Shown: in pieces, positions 1-11,307 of the stretch
Numbering within the stretch: position 1 is the first letter of the stretch
Layout of the letters: each line of letters opens with the position of its first letter
Source: Membranipora membranacea
Lineage: Eukaryota > Bryozoa > Gymnolaemata > Cheilostomatida > Membraniporidae
Assembly: GCA_914767715.1 (NCBI GenBank)
Contig: OU612067.1
Location: forward strand, 30,664,162-30,728,161
DNA length: 64,000 nucleotides
Reading direction: 5' to 3'
Position numbers and translations under genes: made by a program
The notes under the pieces: model-generated
What the model was told of the DNA's origin: nothing
The model's input: only the letters and a program-made list of their open reading frames with translations
Databases searched by the model: none

Positions 1-2838
1 CCTCGTTTTGCAACTACCCTAAATATCACAGCAAACATTCACAACACTTTGTATCAAACAGTTGTTTGGCATATCCCTTACTGCATCCATCCAATTCAGA
101 GTTTAAGGCAACAACCGCATACTCATCAAGTCTTGACGCTGCTCAAGATTGGACAACCAACCCAATGCTTGTCGCAAAGGCTCCTATGATGCTCGGTGGG
201 TGTGCAATGTAATCTATGTTCGCGTTTCTCTAACATCGCTTTGCATTCCTACTTTGTTCTGTGTATTTTCATACGAATCTCAGTTTTGAAACCTCTCCGG
301 CATATGCAAATCCATAATCATTGCATCCGGTGTAACTTTAAAACCGATGCCATTATTTTATCTCTCATCCTCCCTATGCTTCCCGCTAAACTTTTTAAGC
401 CCTTTTCCATGTAAGACCTTGAAGAGGTGGTATGGTTTTTAAGGAATTTGGGCTGCAGGCCATGGACCCACCCTAGCTTTATTTCAACCTTACATGCCAT
501 ATGTATTTTCAATAGTCAGCGATTCTCCACCAGCCAAGCAGGATGTTATCTTGCCTACAGCAAATATGCAACATATAGTAGTGCACATACAACTGCACAA
601 CATACACCGGTCTTCAGCTAGAACCAAAGAGTCAAGCCCTGCTTTGAGGCCTTTCCTAGATTAACCTCTTCTTGGCTAGCACCGCAGCATGAAGCCATCA
701 CTGTATGTTAATGAGCATTAAAATCCATCACTTCTAGCCCTCATTGCATATTTGCTGTGACATGATCATTGCGTTTGTTGTTCCACAGCAAGGGAGGCCA
801 TCAACTCTTCATTGTTTTGCTGCAGCAATGGCTGCCCCACCACTATACCATGCTATACTTTAGGACAAATCAGCCTAAAGAGGTTTCCTATGCATCAACT
901 TGTCAATGATGCAAGGTCAAGCATTTGAGAAATATTGTAAAGCACAAATGGGTCATAGGTGTACCATTGGGAAGTAGTTAGCTTAGTACCCGAACAGGCA
1001 AACCATAATCGAAGTTCTGTCAACTGAATAGCGTTATCGATCATATACCACAAGTTTAATAAGAAAACTAGGTGACTTAAGACTCACATTAAAAGGAATA
1101 GCATGTGGAATCTTTTTGGGAACCTTGATGCACACCAAATAAAACACATCTGACCAGATTACCAATCTGACCTAAATGTGCATAAAACAGAAAGTGTGTA
1201 ACCATATGACGAAGGTGCACGAGGGACACATTGCAGAATATGTGTAACCAGATATCCAGGCCTGAGGCATATAATATTTAGTGACTACACAACCAGCTAA
1301 ATCAGGTTACGTATAAAACATATTTTTGACAAGGTTACCAGGGTTTGCTCGAAGAAGGTAAGATGCGACACGTGTAACCACATATCCAGGGTAATCTTGA
1401 GGCAACTTGAGCTGTCATGCTGGGCTTTCTCAAACTTCCAAGTCACAAGAAATCCATGTGGTATCCTGTTCTGAACGTCGTAAGTTATTTTATAGTGCAC
1501 AGTTAGTCTCAAATATACATTTCACTAAGGAAATACCTGCATTCAATTTCATTCTATATTCAATTATTTATCCGTCGCCTGCCAGGTTAGACTTTCTTTT
1601 CCTTTGTTAAATCCGATTATCCTACTGTAGGTAAACAGGAGTGGTAAAATATCTAATATCAGATAGATGCCTGATTAATGATGTCCACAAGTTAATATGA
1701 TTATCAAACATTGTGTAATACAGTTGCAAATAAAATCCTGAAACCAATAAGTTAAGAAAATTTTTAATTTGTAATGCCCCTTGGTGAAGGTCGGTAGCGG
1801 ATGAAAAGGCCAAGTTTTGGTCCGATGATGGTGGGCTTCCATTAGCAACAGGCAGTAGAAACTATGTAACATAGAATATCAATCCTTAGGAATTAGGAAC
1901 CATATCCGATTTAAATTAAACATTAAATACTACATGGGTGTACACATATACCTTAAATTGACAAGGTATTACACATTTTGGTTCTTCAGGTGGGCAATAG
2001 GAATTAGAAGGGAACCCATACCTAAATATGTCAGTGTTTGTTCTCAGTTGGTGTATCTTCAAATATGGAGGATTTTATGAAAAAGCAAGGAGATTTTGAA
2101 AGATTGCTGTTCTAATCCCTAATACATGCTTGTTACGTGTTAAACTGGATTTTAAATTGGACAGATTGAATAGAGTGTGAACGGTTCTCACTATCAAAAA
2201 TATGATGAGGCGCTAGATGTCACAGTCCTTGTGAGCAAGGATTTCCCTGCAGATTGAATCATCACCCAGCACAGGTTTTTAGGTATTCAGCGCTTCAAGC
2301 ACTCATTCCATTGAGCTAATAATATGCCAAAATCTACATCCTGCTAATCAGATGAGTTCTGGAGATATAAATAAAACCGATGCTGGTTGGTTGCTCCATG
2401 CTGTGCTGTTAGGTATAATAAATGGGAACGCACAAAGCTATAGCACAGTGTTCCACAGAGTTTTATGGACTCAACTTTTCTAATGAAAAATGGTTTTTAT
2501 GAGGTGTGTATATCTTGTTTTCTACTTCTATTTGAGCGAAGCATTGATACCAGAGGAATTTTTCATGTCTAATTTTCTTGATTCATTCAATGTATGTTAA
2601 TCTAGAAGGGTATTCAGTGTTTTTCAGTGTATGATAGACAATTAGGCATCAAAGGTTTTATCGTTTTCTTACATGTTGTTGTAAACAGTTCAAATTTGGG
2701 ATATCATTTAATAATTTTCAGCGCTGCAACACAGATTGCCAAATTTTTTCATGGACAAACCTTGTCAAAATTGAGTTTACTTGGAATCAGGTTGACTAAA
2801 AGTATCTGCATTCTACTTTTTTATTTTTTATCTCTAGG
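1..2838. other. Intergenic, no gene seen
   Basis: I see no supportable exon here; all open frames are short and lack splice or homology support. Around 1197-1395 a degenerate motif like GTGTAACCANATATCCAGG recurs about three times, suggesting an old repeat. The last 15 bases before 2839 form a pyrimidine tract ending in AG, so a 5' UTR exon of the lectin gene may lie somewhere in this stretch. Confidence 0.6.
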
Positions 2839-4408
2839 ATGTTGGTACTGGTATCAGTGATGGTGTTTCTGATGAGTAAATCTGTGTCATCAGGTACGTG
2901 AGAGCCTTGTTAAACTTGTGATAAATGCAGATGATGCTTTACATGTCTGCATAATTTAAGAACTGCACACAATGTCACAAGGTTTGAGCAGTTGCTGCAT
3001 CAGGATTGTGTTCATCAAGTTAACACTCAATCCTATTGAACACTTAAAATGGATTTATCTGATATTCACCCCAAATATACTTCAACGGTGTTACAACATC
3101 ACACTTTTCTCATGGCAAACACATTCAAATGTTCAAAATGTCATCAAATTCAACTATAACCTTTATTTATTTTTTCTCCCTCAAACTTGGCTTTGATGTT
3201 TCTTACCCAACCCAACGCCAATAAGGTTCACTTTCTGAGCAGATGTTTTATTAAGATTTTTGTTTTCATAAGTCATTATTGTGCCAAGCAATCACACCTT
3301 TGATTAATAACAATTCATTGCTCAAGAGACTAATTTTATACTTCAGTTAATTTAACCCATACAGGCATCCGATTTGATCAAATTTACAGATGCAATGTGT
3401 CCGTGGGGATGGGAAAATTCTGGCTTTAAGTGCTGGTGGCTTAGCAATAGCTATAAGTCGTGGAATGATGCTAAGCGGGACTGCTCTGCAAGAGGAGGGG
3501 CTCTTGCTGGTGTTCGTTCTAACTGGGACTTCGGCAATCTGAACCGAGTTATATCAAGACGTGGTAAGTGTGCCTGAAACTGTTGAAAAAGCAATATAAG
3601 CAGATTTACACTGTTTAGGAAAGCAATTCTCATAGCAATGAACTTAATGAATAAATAATCTCGCACAGGGACATTATTGAATTGAATTGTAAGTGATAAA
3701 AAAAAATTGAATGATGTAACCGATTTCGAAGTAAAGTAACCCCAGGGTCCAGAAGGGTCTAGAGTATGGTATATTCCCTGCAACAAATTAACACCTAAAT
3801 GATAATCTGCTTAACTTATAACAGTGAGCATAGCCCTGGCTTGCCTAGGACAGTAACAAGACTGCTATACTTACACCGGAAATGGTCACAAAACAGTATT
3901 AGTTAAAGGTAGGCTAGCCAAAGGTAGCCTAGTGTTAATCTGTAACAGGGAAGATAACATACTCTAGAGTCAAGACACTTCTAGACCCTGGGTTTCCATA
4001 CTTTGAAATCATTTATATCATTCAATAATGTCATTTTGCTTGTAAACTTAGCCTTTTTTTGTTTTTTTGCGATTAGATTAATTTGATAGGAACAATGGTC
4101 GTATTTTGCTTTTCTAAAAACTTTAAAACAGTCTCAAATATGTTGAGCTGCATGACTGTAATTTCCTACTAATCGGAGATCTTAAATTAATCAGAGCAGG
4201 TCATATCCTAAGAGGGCGAATGTTTGAGGATTAATGTATGCTTTAAATGTCTATTATTGTTGTAGGTAGAAGTCACTACACCTACTGGGTTGGCTCAAAT
4301 CAGCTTGGTTCACAGTGTGCCAAAATGGTAAATGGACAGCTCAAATCCGGGTCATCCTGTGCTTCCAAATCATATTACATCTGTTCCAGATACCCTACTG
4401 GATGCTGA
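2839..4408 (+). CDS. Small secreted C-type-lectin-like protein, 3 coding exons
   Basis: Coding exons are 2839-2893, 3390-3563 and 4266-4408, giving 123 residues with both introns in phase 1. Residues 1-18 are a hydrophobic signal peptide. The mature part opens with CPWGWENSGFKCWW, then SYKSWNDAKRDC and GGALAGVRS, the normal start of a C-type-lectin-like domain (CTLD). Exon 3 continues YWVGSNQ, then CAKM and YYICSR, matching the WIGL strand and the last two conserved cysteines. The long loop between them, with the EPN/QPD and WND calcium and sugar residues of classical lectins, is absent, so calcium-dependent sugar binding is not expected. The exon 2 acceptor at 3390 was chosen because the stronger-looking one at 3365 breaks the frame. 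A poly(A) signal follows at 4637. The 5' acceptor-like sequence suggests an upstream UTR exon. Function is inferred only as a secreted binding or immune-type protein. Confidence 0.85.
3669..4032. mobile_element. MITE-like inverted-repeat element in lectin intron 2
   Basis: Long imperfect inverted repeats flank this stretch. The left arm starts GACATTATTGAA and includes CAGGGTCCAGAAG and TCTAGAGTATG. The right arm gives the same words on the opposite strand. The left arm carries an extra stretch of about 25 bases near its outer end. No coding capacity is seen. It is probably a non-autonomous DNA transposon; its target duplication is not clear. Confidence 0.6.
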
Positions 4409-4636
4409 AAAATCTGATGGTACCCCAGCATGATTTGGAACATAATCACGCAGCTTTTTAAACTTGTTGCAAATGAACCAAATCTAATTATTGTAATTCC
4501 AGCTTCAGATCTAAAATTCAATTAAACTGAACTTAGTTATTCAAAATGATTTCTTGTTAATCTGAAATTTGCTAAACCAATTGTGGGTTTTTCGTCTGTT
4601 TATTAATGATTACTGTCAATGTTTCTGTAGAAGTCA

Positions 4637-4642
4637 AATAAA
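4637..4642 (+). terminator. Poly(A) signal of the lectin gene
   Basis: AATAAA lies about 230 bases after the lectin stop codon, in AT-rich 3' sequence. Confidence 0.6.
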
Positions 4643-6394
4643 AAACTTTGTTCTGAAATAACCCGCACCTCCAATAGTTATATCTATTTTCATAATTTGC
4701 TATTCAGAGACCCTTCAATGCTTCCCTAGTGCCCTGCAAACACATGATTAACATAATCTTTCTCTTAGTTGGCTACATAAACACTGAATTTTGCTCCACT
4801 AGAGATATAATACATGTAACACATTCTTACTAGGCAGGGAGGACTGATGAGCCCACAAACTATGCAAACATCAAAACATTACAATCTAGCGTTCCACTAA
4901 CTTCACAATCCGAAAAAAGTCGCACGATTTTTCTTGTAAACGTCGCAAACCCACAAACAATGCAATTTTTTAAACGTCTACAACGCTCGAACCAACTTGC
5001 CTCGCCAATGTCGCAACTCAGCAGGAATGCCAAGCTGTCTTCTCGTTTCAAGCAAGTTTGTGATTGTGAGTAGTATAAAGGGGCAAACAGACTTCAAAAC
5101 TCTGTGGGGAGTTGAATATGAATTATAATATCCTGCTATGGATATTTGTTGAGTAATTTGAATTGGTTTTTTTAAATCCTGAGACTCCGGTTATTGACGG
5201 ACTTACTAAGGAGCTGCTGGTTTCTGCAGCTATTGAATAAGAGAGAAAAGCTGTCAGTCAACTATGGCTAGAGTAGGATTCACCACTTTTTTTAATTTCT
5301 TTTATCAAGTTTTCATTGATTGCATTTAAAACGTGAACAGATAACATTTTGCGAGTATTTTTAGAATGAAATAAGTACCTTCACATATATTCTTATGGTA
5401 GTTCTTAGTTGTCTCCTCTTTTTGAGTGAGAGGACAATTAGCCAGTCATACTATAGGGTATGTATTTGCTCATTGATAGTCCTAATTCAAAATTTGTTCG
5501 AGTTCAGGCCAAATTCGTAGACTAAAATCTACCAAAATATGAAGCATCTATGTAGGAAGTATCTTATCACTTGAAATCCAGGATTCTTACTGGAAATAAA
5601 ATGTTGATGTTAATATATATAACAAGTTCAAATCCCAAGCTACGTTAAACTTTCAAATCAAAATTATTGGCATGCTTCACCTCTCAATGGCTACTTTTAG
5701 CTCCAAGCATAGGCTTATATTAATTGACAAAGCTCAGTTATCATATGTAGTGAAGAGATTCACAGCCTGACCAGCCCCTCAGTAACCAGATAAAGACACT
5801 ATCCCTCAAGGTTGTTTCCATTGTTCGCTGGCCTTACTTCATTACCGCTACATCAGTGAGCTAAATTGGCAGCATTATCTCATTATAACCACTCTGCCTG
5901 CAGGAAAGCGTTGTAACATAGTGTATCTCTGCAGCAAAGCAATGGTGGCGCTGCATTCCAACAAGAATGACAACTCCTGTAGTCGAAGTTTATTATATGT
6001 CAAAACCATGGTTCCATCGATGCCAAAATAAATCCATATTCTGGGTTTCAATTGTTTTTCTCGACCCTATGCTGTAGAGACGAATGTAGGCTTCAACAGT
6101 TCCCACATCTGCAAATTGTATCTTTATCTGTGAGCCAACACTTTGATTTGGTATGCCCTGATTCTGGTCCATAGTATACTGGTATATTAGTTTATGAATG
6201 TAAAAGCTAGGTAGCTGCAAGCTAAAATTAGCCGATTCTCTTAAGAGGTTATTTTGATCTTTGTCACAATATATCCCTTCGTTTTGAATAAAGTTTAATA
6301 CTATGAACAAGTATTCATATAAACAATATCCTGGTATGGAATGCACTGGATTAATTTTTAATATATACCACATTCTTTGATTTAATATATCAAT
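4643..6394. other. Intergenic between lectin and C4-like genes
   Basis: No gene is supported. It contains one member of a dispersed repeat (5533-5625) and otherwise unremarkable AT-rich sequence. Confidence 0.55.
5533..5625 (+). repeat. Dispersed repeat, member 1
   Basis: This stretch, with the words CACTTGAAATCCAGGATTC and GTTGATGTTAATATATAT, recurs in reverse orientation at 12935-13025. It is non-coding and probably a relic of a transposable element. Confidence 0.5.
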
Positions 6395-6400
6395 GATTTA
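6395..6400 (-). terminator. Poly(A) signal of the C4-like gene
   Basis: On the minus strand AATAAA lies about 20 bases beyond the stop codon at 6421. Confidence 0.6.
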
Positions 6401-6420
6401 TTTTTATATGCACATGAACA

Positions 6421-8783
6421 TTACTTAGAACAAACAATACAAGTAACTGGTTTGTCATGATTATATGGTGGACAGCGTTCAGCTGCTCCGCTCCCTGAGC
6501 AGTCAATCTTCACAAAATTCATGAGACCTCCACTGAGACCCCCTGATGCTCCAACAGTCTCAGGTTCTGAGTCTATACATTCAAAGGTAGTGCGATAGTT
6601 GTGCGTACTTTCAGTCGTGAGATAACCTGAAATAAGAACATTCAACATTCATCTGGTCATTATAATTGAGTTCAGTCATGGGCTACTATTTCTGTCTGCT
6701 GTATACAATGCTGACCTTGCCAAATAAATGACTGGATATCCGTAGCGTTAATAGTAATCAGTCTGCATAGCAAGGATGAAATCAATATAGTTGATTTCTT
6801 CCATGGACAGAGTACCAGTTGAGAAGTAGAAAATATTGGCCAATGTAATGCACCGACAGCATAATAAAGTTTAAGATGTGATCACGCTGCGAACTAGAGC
6901 ATCAAACAGTGATTCAAAGCCCTATGATTATGTGCAATATTATGTTTACTTTATGTGTTGGAGTGATTGAGGTTGCTCAGTGACCATTGTGCTGTTATGG
7001 TACCCCAGGTGTGACACAAGCGAGGTTACAGGACCAGGCCGAACAACAACTTTGGTCCAGTTTGCTTGTATTAGGAGTTGCCCCATTACACGAATGAGCT
7101 TAATGGTGGGATAGGAGCATGCTGGGATGCAGGCAAACTGGCTCAAGCTTGGCTGATGCTGCTTTATATTTAATGCAACATTCCAACCGGGAGGACAAGT
7201 CTGTTTTTTTAGAAATCATCATGACACCAACATTACTTGCATATGAATGAGTACTGGGAACACTATTTTTAAAAATGTCACAGTATCGCCCTCCCCTTGA
7301 ATTGAATAAAACGATTCCACCTAAAACACTCACCTTGGTACTCTTCTCTCCAGCTGACAGGACAAGTTCTCTTTCCAGGGATCATCATGGTGGCAGAGTT
7401 ACTGGTATAACAGCGGGCACAGGGTACATTGTAATTACTCACTGATTTGAATATTGTTTCATCAGTCGAGTATTGAACACCAGAAAGTTCAGACCATAGA
7501 CCATCGGGGTTGTATTCGCTATATTCGGGATCCAGAGGCATGCACTGATAGTTTCCACCACCTCCTTTCGTGAGGTAGTCTGTGCCAGAAGTGAATCCTG
7601 TCAAAACAAATCATCGGTCATGGTCATTACTAATTGCGCATCATGGAAAGATGAATAAACTCAGCACACTGTATTTGGAACGGCGCTATGAAGAAATAAG
7701 TCATTAGTGAGGCAAGAACAATTAAACCATCTAACAAGGTAATATAAGAGAGTTAATTCTAACCGACCTGAGTAGATCAATGAAGAGTTGGAGTCACAGA
7801 CAGTTCTGCCCCATCTAGTGTATACAGAACCAATCTTAGCTGCCACCGCTGCTGCTGCCGCTGCCATGTTCATACCATCTTTGGGCGTGTCAGGTACTGT
7901 GGTAATCAAATAAAAAAACAATAATAAATATCATCAGGCTAACGATGCCGAAGGCTATGGGCTAAGCAATATTGTTGATGTCAAATACCATAACGATTTG
8001 TGACCAGGGGCCGTTTGATGGCGCCAACAGTCATATTTAATTATCATTTACCTGCTAGAACTTGTCCCGGGTGTTTTCGGATATTCTCCATAAGGCGGTT
8101 CAATGAAGTAAAGGATACCTGTCTCTTTTCTTCATCCTCAACGCACTGGAAAAAAATACAGCTGGGAGAGTAAAGGACAATAACTGTATTATAATTTTAA
8201 ATAAAAACGTTATTAATTATTATAATTAATTTCTGATGTCTATTTTATTGGTTAAATTAAGTCAAACTGGTCACAATGAATAATCAAGCTATCATATTTA
8301 TACCTTGGAAAGCTTAGACTCTAAGAGTGATGTACGTCTATCAGATTCTTCCTGTTTTCTAACCATCTCACTGAGCTTAGCGTCATAGAAAGTCATAACC
8401 TGCCTCAGCTGAACATTCATACCAACATCCGGTCTCATTGCTGAGTCATCATCAGCGAGACAACGATTCTCAGCAACAATCAGGAAAAGCAGGAGCAGAG
8501 AACTACAACAAAAACTTCAATCTGTATTTTCTGCATTCAAGTGATATTGCTGAGGCTCAATGCACTGAATGATGCATCTTTCTCAACCGTGTTAATAAAA
8601 TACGGAATACAGTCATGTGACATTCTGGATCAATTATGATTCAATTTGCCCGTATTTGGAGTTGCTCCTCCTCAACTCATCAGTGAATCACAAGGAGAAT
8701 TGAGATTACCTAAAAGCAGGTTAATTAGATCAAACTTGATATACGAGAGAAAAAACTTACATTGTTACCGGCAGCCTGTGCAT
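6421..8783 (-). CDS. Secreted coiled-coil protein with short-chain-collagen C4-like domain, 6 exons
   Basis: Exons in transcript order are 8783-8761, 8502-8304, 8145-8052, 7896-7768, 7597-7334 and 6626-6421. They give 304 residues, every junction is in frame and all have GT-AG ends. Residues 1 to about 27 form a signal peptide split by intron 1 (MHRLPVT, then ISLLLLFLIVAENRCLA). Residues 30-105 are charged and heptad-like, consistent with a coiled coil. The C-terminal domain (about 128-304) carries YTRWGRT, LIYSG, a KGGGGNYQC motif followed by DPEY, and a C-terminal CIVCSK. These are hallmarks of the domain in sponge short-chain collagen C4-like proteins and many uncharacterised marine invertebrate proteins. 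No Gly-X-Y collagen repeats are present. A relic of its last exon lies upstream at 9840-10010. The protein is probably extracellular and oligomeric; its biochemical role is unknown. Confidence 0.9.
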
Positions 8784-8895
8784 TTTGAATATAGGTTATC
8801 ACCCGGCAGCTTGTAGAAAGAAAATGATGTCTAGCTTTAAACTGTATTGCTTTAAATACCTTCACACAATTGAAACTTTTTCAGCTGTTTTTTCC

Positions 8896-9752
8896 CATCA
8901 GGAAAGTTATATGACTGCATTCCCTGCACTCACAGATCCTTGAGCACACATAATGGCCTGTCAACAACAGCTCAATTACCTATTGGTGATGTGACCCAAC
9001 ATATTTATAGAGTGATTACCCATGTACTTTTAATTTGCTGCGACATCCAAATTATATCCCATAAAATTTTAATTCATCAGCTTCTGTACATTAACCTTCA
9101 AGCAATGAACTAAAGGTTCATTGCTCCAAGGCCAGGGGTAGATATTTGATATCAATTGCCAGACATGCCAAGGTTTCGCAGCATGGCATTAATGGGTAGT
9201 AAATAATGTGCTAGGCAGCATCAGCTTTGTGCATTACGCGATGCAAAACTCAAAGTAGTCGCTGACTCTAAGCTGGGTAACACTTCAGTTTAGGGGAGGA
9301 TCCAAGACATTGCTGTAATGATGATAGAGCACAGGCTAACTAATAACAGGAACAGGAAACTGTTCTGTGGTATTCTACTTTAGCTGGGTTTGAGATACCT
9401 GATGGATGAAATGTTTCACAAGAATTCGGGCTGAATAATCTTCCAAATTAGATTTTGTCTTTTTCCCTATGCAGAAGGTGCAATATGCTATTAATCAATG
9501 AGAAGTTGTTTGAAACCTTGGTTGCCCTTTAAGCCTGAGGACTTAAGCTTTTCCCCGTGCAAGATCAGCATATTATGTCATTGATTAATCATTGATAAAT
9601 AGATTTACATTACCTGCTATCATGGCCAACACACCCCTAGAGTATACATACAAGATATTGTAGAATTTATGTCAGAAAAGTTTATTGTTTAGCTTGAACT
9701 TTTACATTTTTATAACAAACAAGAGAAGTATAAATATACACTTTTTATTTGC
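8896..9752. repeat. Left arm of a large inverted duplication
   Basis: Read in reverse complement, 10827-11307 matches the ends and several internal blocks of this arm, including CAGATCCTTGAGCAC, CATGTACTTTTAATTT, TCAATTGCMAGACATGC and a block of about 80 bases at the inner end (9679-9752). The difference in arm length is largely explained by a MITE at 9168-9528 that is absent from the right arm. The arm begins about 110 bases upstream of the C4-like start codon, so it probably includes promoter sequence. Confidence 0.7.
9168..9528 (+). mobile_element. TTAA-flanked MITE, copy 1
   Basis: This matches the elements at 15604-15979 and 37150-37516 along its length. The right terminus ends GGTTGCCCT followed by TTAA. 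The left terminus is damaged and begins near CCAAGGTTTCGCAG. There is no coding capacity. The TTAA target suggests mobilisation by a piggyBac-type transposase, which is inference. The right arm of the inverted duplication shows the empty site with a single TTAA. Confidence 0.8.
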
Positions 9753-9839
9753 CGGACAATGTTTTCCTGTTCAGTCGGAAGGTCTTTTACATAACGTGCC
9801 AATGAAATTGGAAAAAAAGGAGGATAAAAACTAGTTTGT

Positions 9840-10010
9840 CACTATCATATGGTGGATAATGTCCCTTTCTCCTGCACAGTCTGCCTTCTCAAGATAGAAG
9901 AGGGTTCCATTTGTACTCCCTGCTGATGATCCAAGGTTCTAAGTCTACACATTCAAATGTAACTATTTGATGAGGCCTTTATTCTGTAATAAAATAACCT
10001 TATGGGAACA
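9840..10010 (-). pseudogene. Relic of the C4-like gene's last exon
   Basis: On the minus strand this matches the final exon at 6626-6421. Conserved stretches include ACATTTGAATGTGTAGACTTAG, shortened here from the functional TTTGAATGTATAGACTC context, and CCACCATATGATAGTGACAA. It has internal deletions and stop codons, and no accompanying exons are recognisable. It lies in the spacer of the 8896-11307 inverted duplication, so it arose from partial duplication of the neighbouring gene. Confidence 0.7.
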
Positions 10011-10826
10011 TTCAACACATAAGTTCATTCCAAATCTTCCTGTTAGTTCAGCCGTGAGGTATCGTATAACAATGTTCTATAAAATTTTGACTAAGGATCG
10101 CTTCCACCGCAAACAGACACTGTGAGTAATATTACCAAAACCTCATCCAAGTACTCAAATGTTAGATACATAATTTAAAAAACTCTACAAATATAATGAT
10201 TGAAACTATGTTAGATTGGAGGTCAGAATTTTCTCTTGTTTCATTTTGTCTTGGAGAAACTCAGAGTTGTTGTCCATTACCTTTGCTATAAAAATAGAAT
10301 GTAGGACTAGTCAGTACATTTGATAATTTTGTAATGGTAGCAATTCAATTCACCGGACAAACAAATTCTTGAATTAGTGGGTGTCGGTTAGAGAATTGCA
10401 GGACTGACAGGCCGCATAATATGATGTGTACCAGCTGCTGTCAAAAACTGTCAGGCTAGCATGTGTATGTAGGGAGGGTGGTGGTTTGAGCACCTGTAAA
10501 TGCCTTCCATGAGATCGGTCACTGTCACATCGGTATTCAAATGACAGCCTGTAACTATTCAGACATCTGTTCCCTAACACAAATCCAACAACTTACAACG
10601 CTTGTTGTAGTCATGATTTTCGCTAAAATTGCGGAGCTAGAAGACAAGAGTATTCAAACTAACAAGGTTATAGCAATATTATCTTTATACTACATATGCT
10701 CTTTCACAGGCAAACCTCAAACTGTAAACAGCTATCAGCCATAATTAACAACCTAATTTCTTTTGGTAATAGGTTTCTGCAATCACAAAATGAATCAAAC
10801 CATAATGGGCAAATAAAACCAAATTA

Positions 10827-11307
10827 AAGGTGTATATTTATACTTCTCTTGTTTGTTATAAAAAATTCAATCTAAACAATAAACTGGACCCATACCCCCA
10901 TACCTGCAAACCCCCATACCTGAGCTTCCCCCCCAGGCTTCTGGCCCTCGCCCCTCCCCCCCCCCCCCCGGCGGCGTTAATGTGAATCCATTTATTCCAC
11001 AATAATCAATAACCTGAGGCTCATGCTTAATTGCATGTCTTGCAATTGATTTCATATTTTTACCCATAGCTGCCTGGGAGGTTAATATACAGTAACTGAT
11101 AAATTAAAAGTACATGGTTAATAATTGGGGTGTCGCGTGGCCCCACTTTTGACCGCATGACAAGGCCATTATGATAAATTAAAAGTACATTGGTATCAAC
11201 TCTGAAAATATGTCCAGTCGCATCACTTATAGATCATTATCCGTGCTCAAGGATCTGTAACAGTGTTCATGGAAAGATAGGTAATGCAGTCGCATACCTT
11301 TCCTGAT
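10827..11307. repeat. Right arm of a large inverted duplication
   Basis: This is the reverse complement of parts of 8896-9752. It lacks the MITE and shows a single TTAA at that site. It also holds a run of about 14 C bases near 10956-10969 with a GC-rich flank, unlike the left arm. Confidence 0.7.

Noticed and set aside
3365-3389. Stronger-looking splice acceptor for lectin exon 2 at 3365
   Set aside because: Using it breaks the frame from exon 1 and meets a stop codon; the acceptor ending at 3389 keeps the frame.
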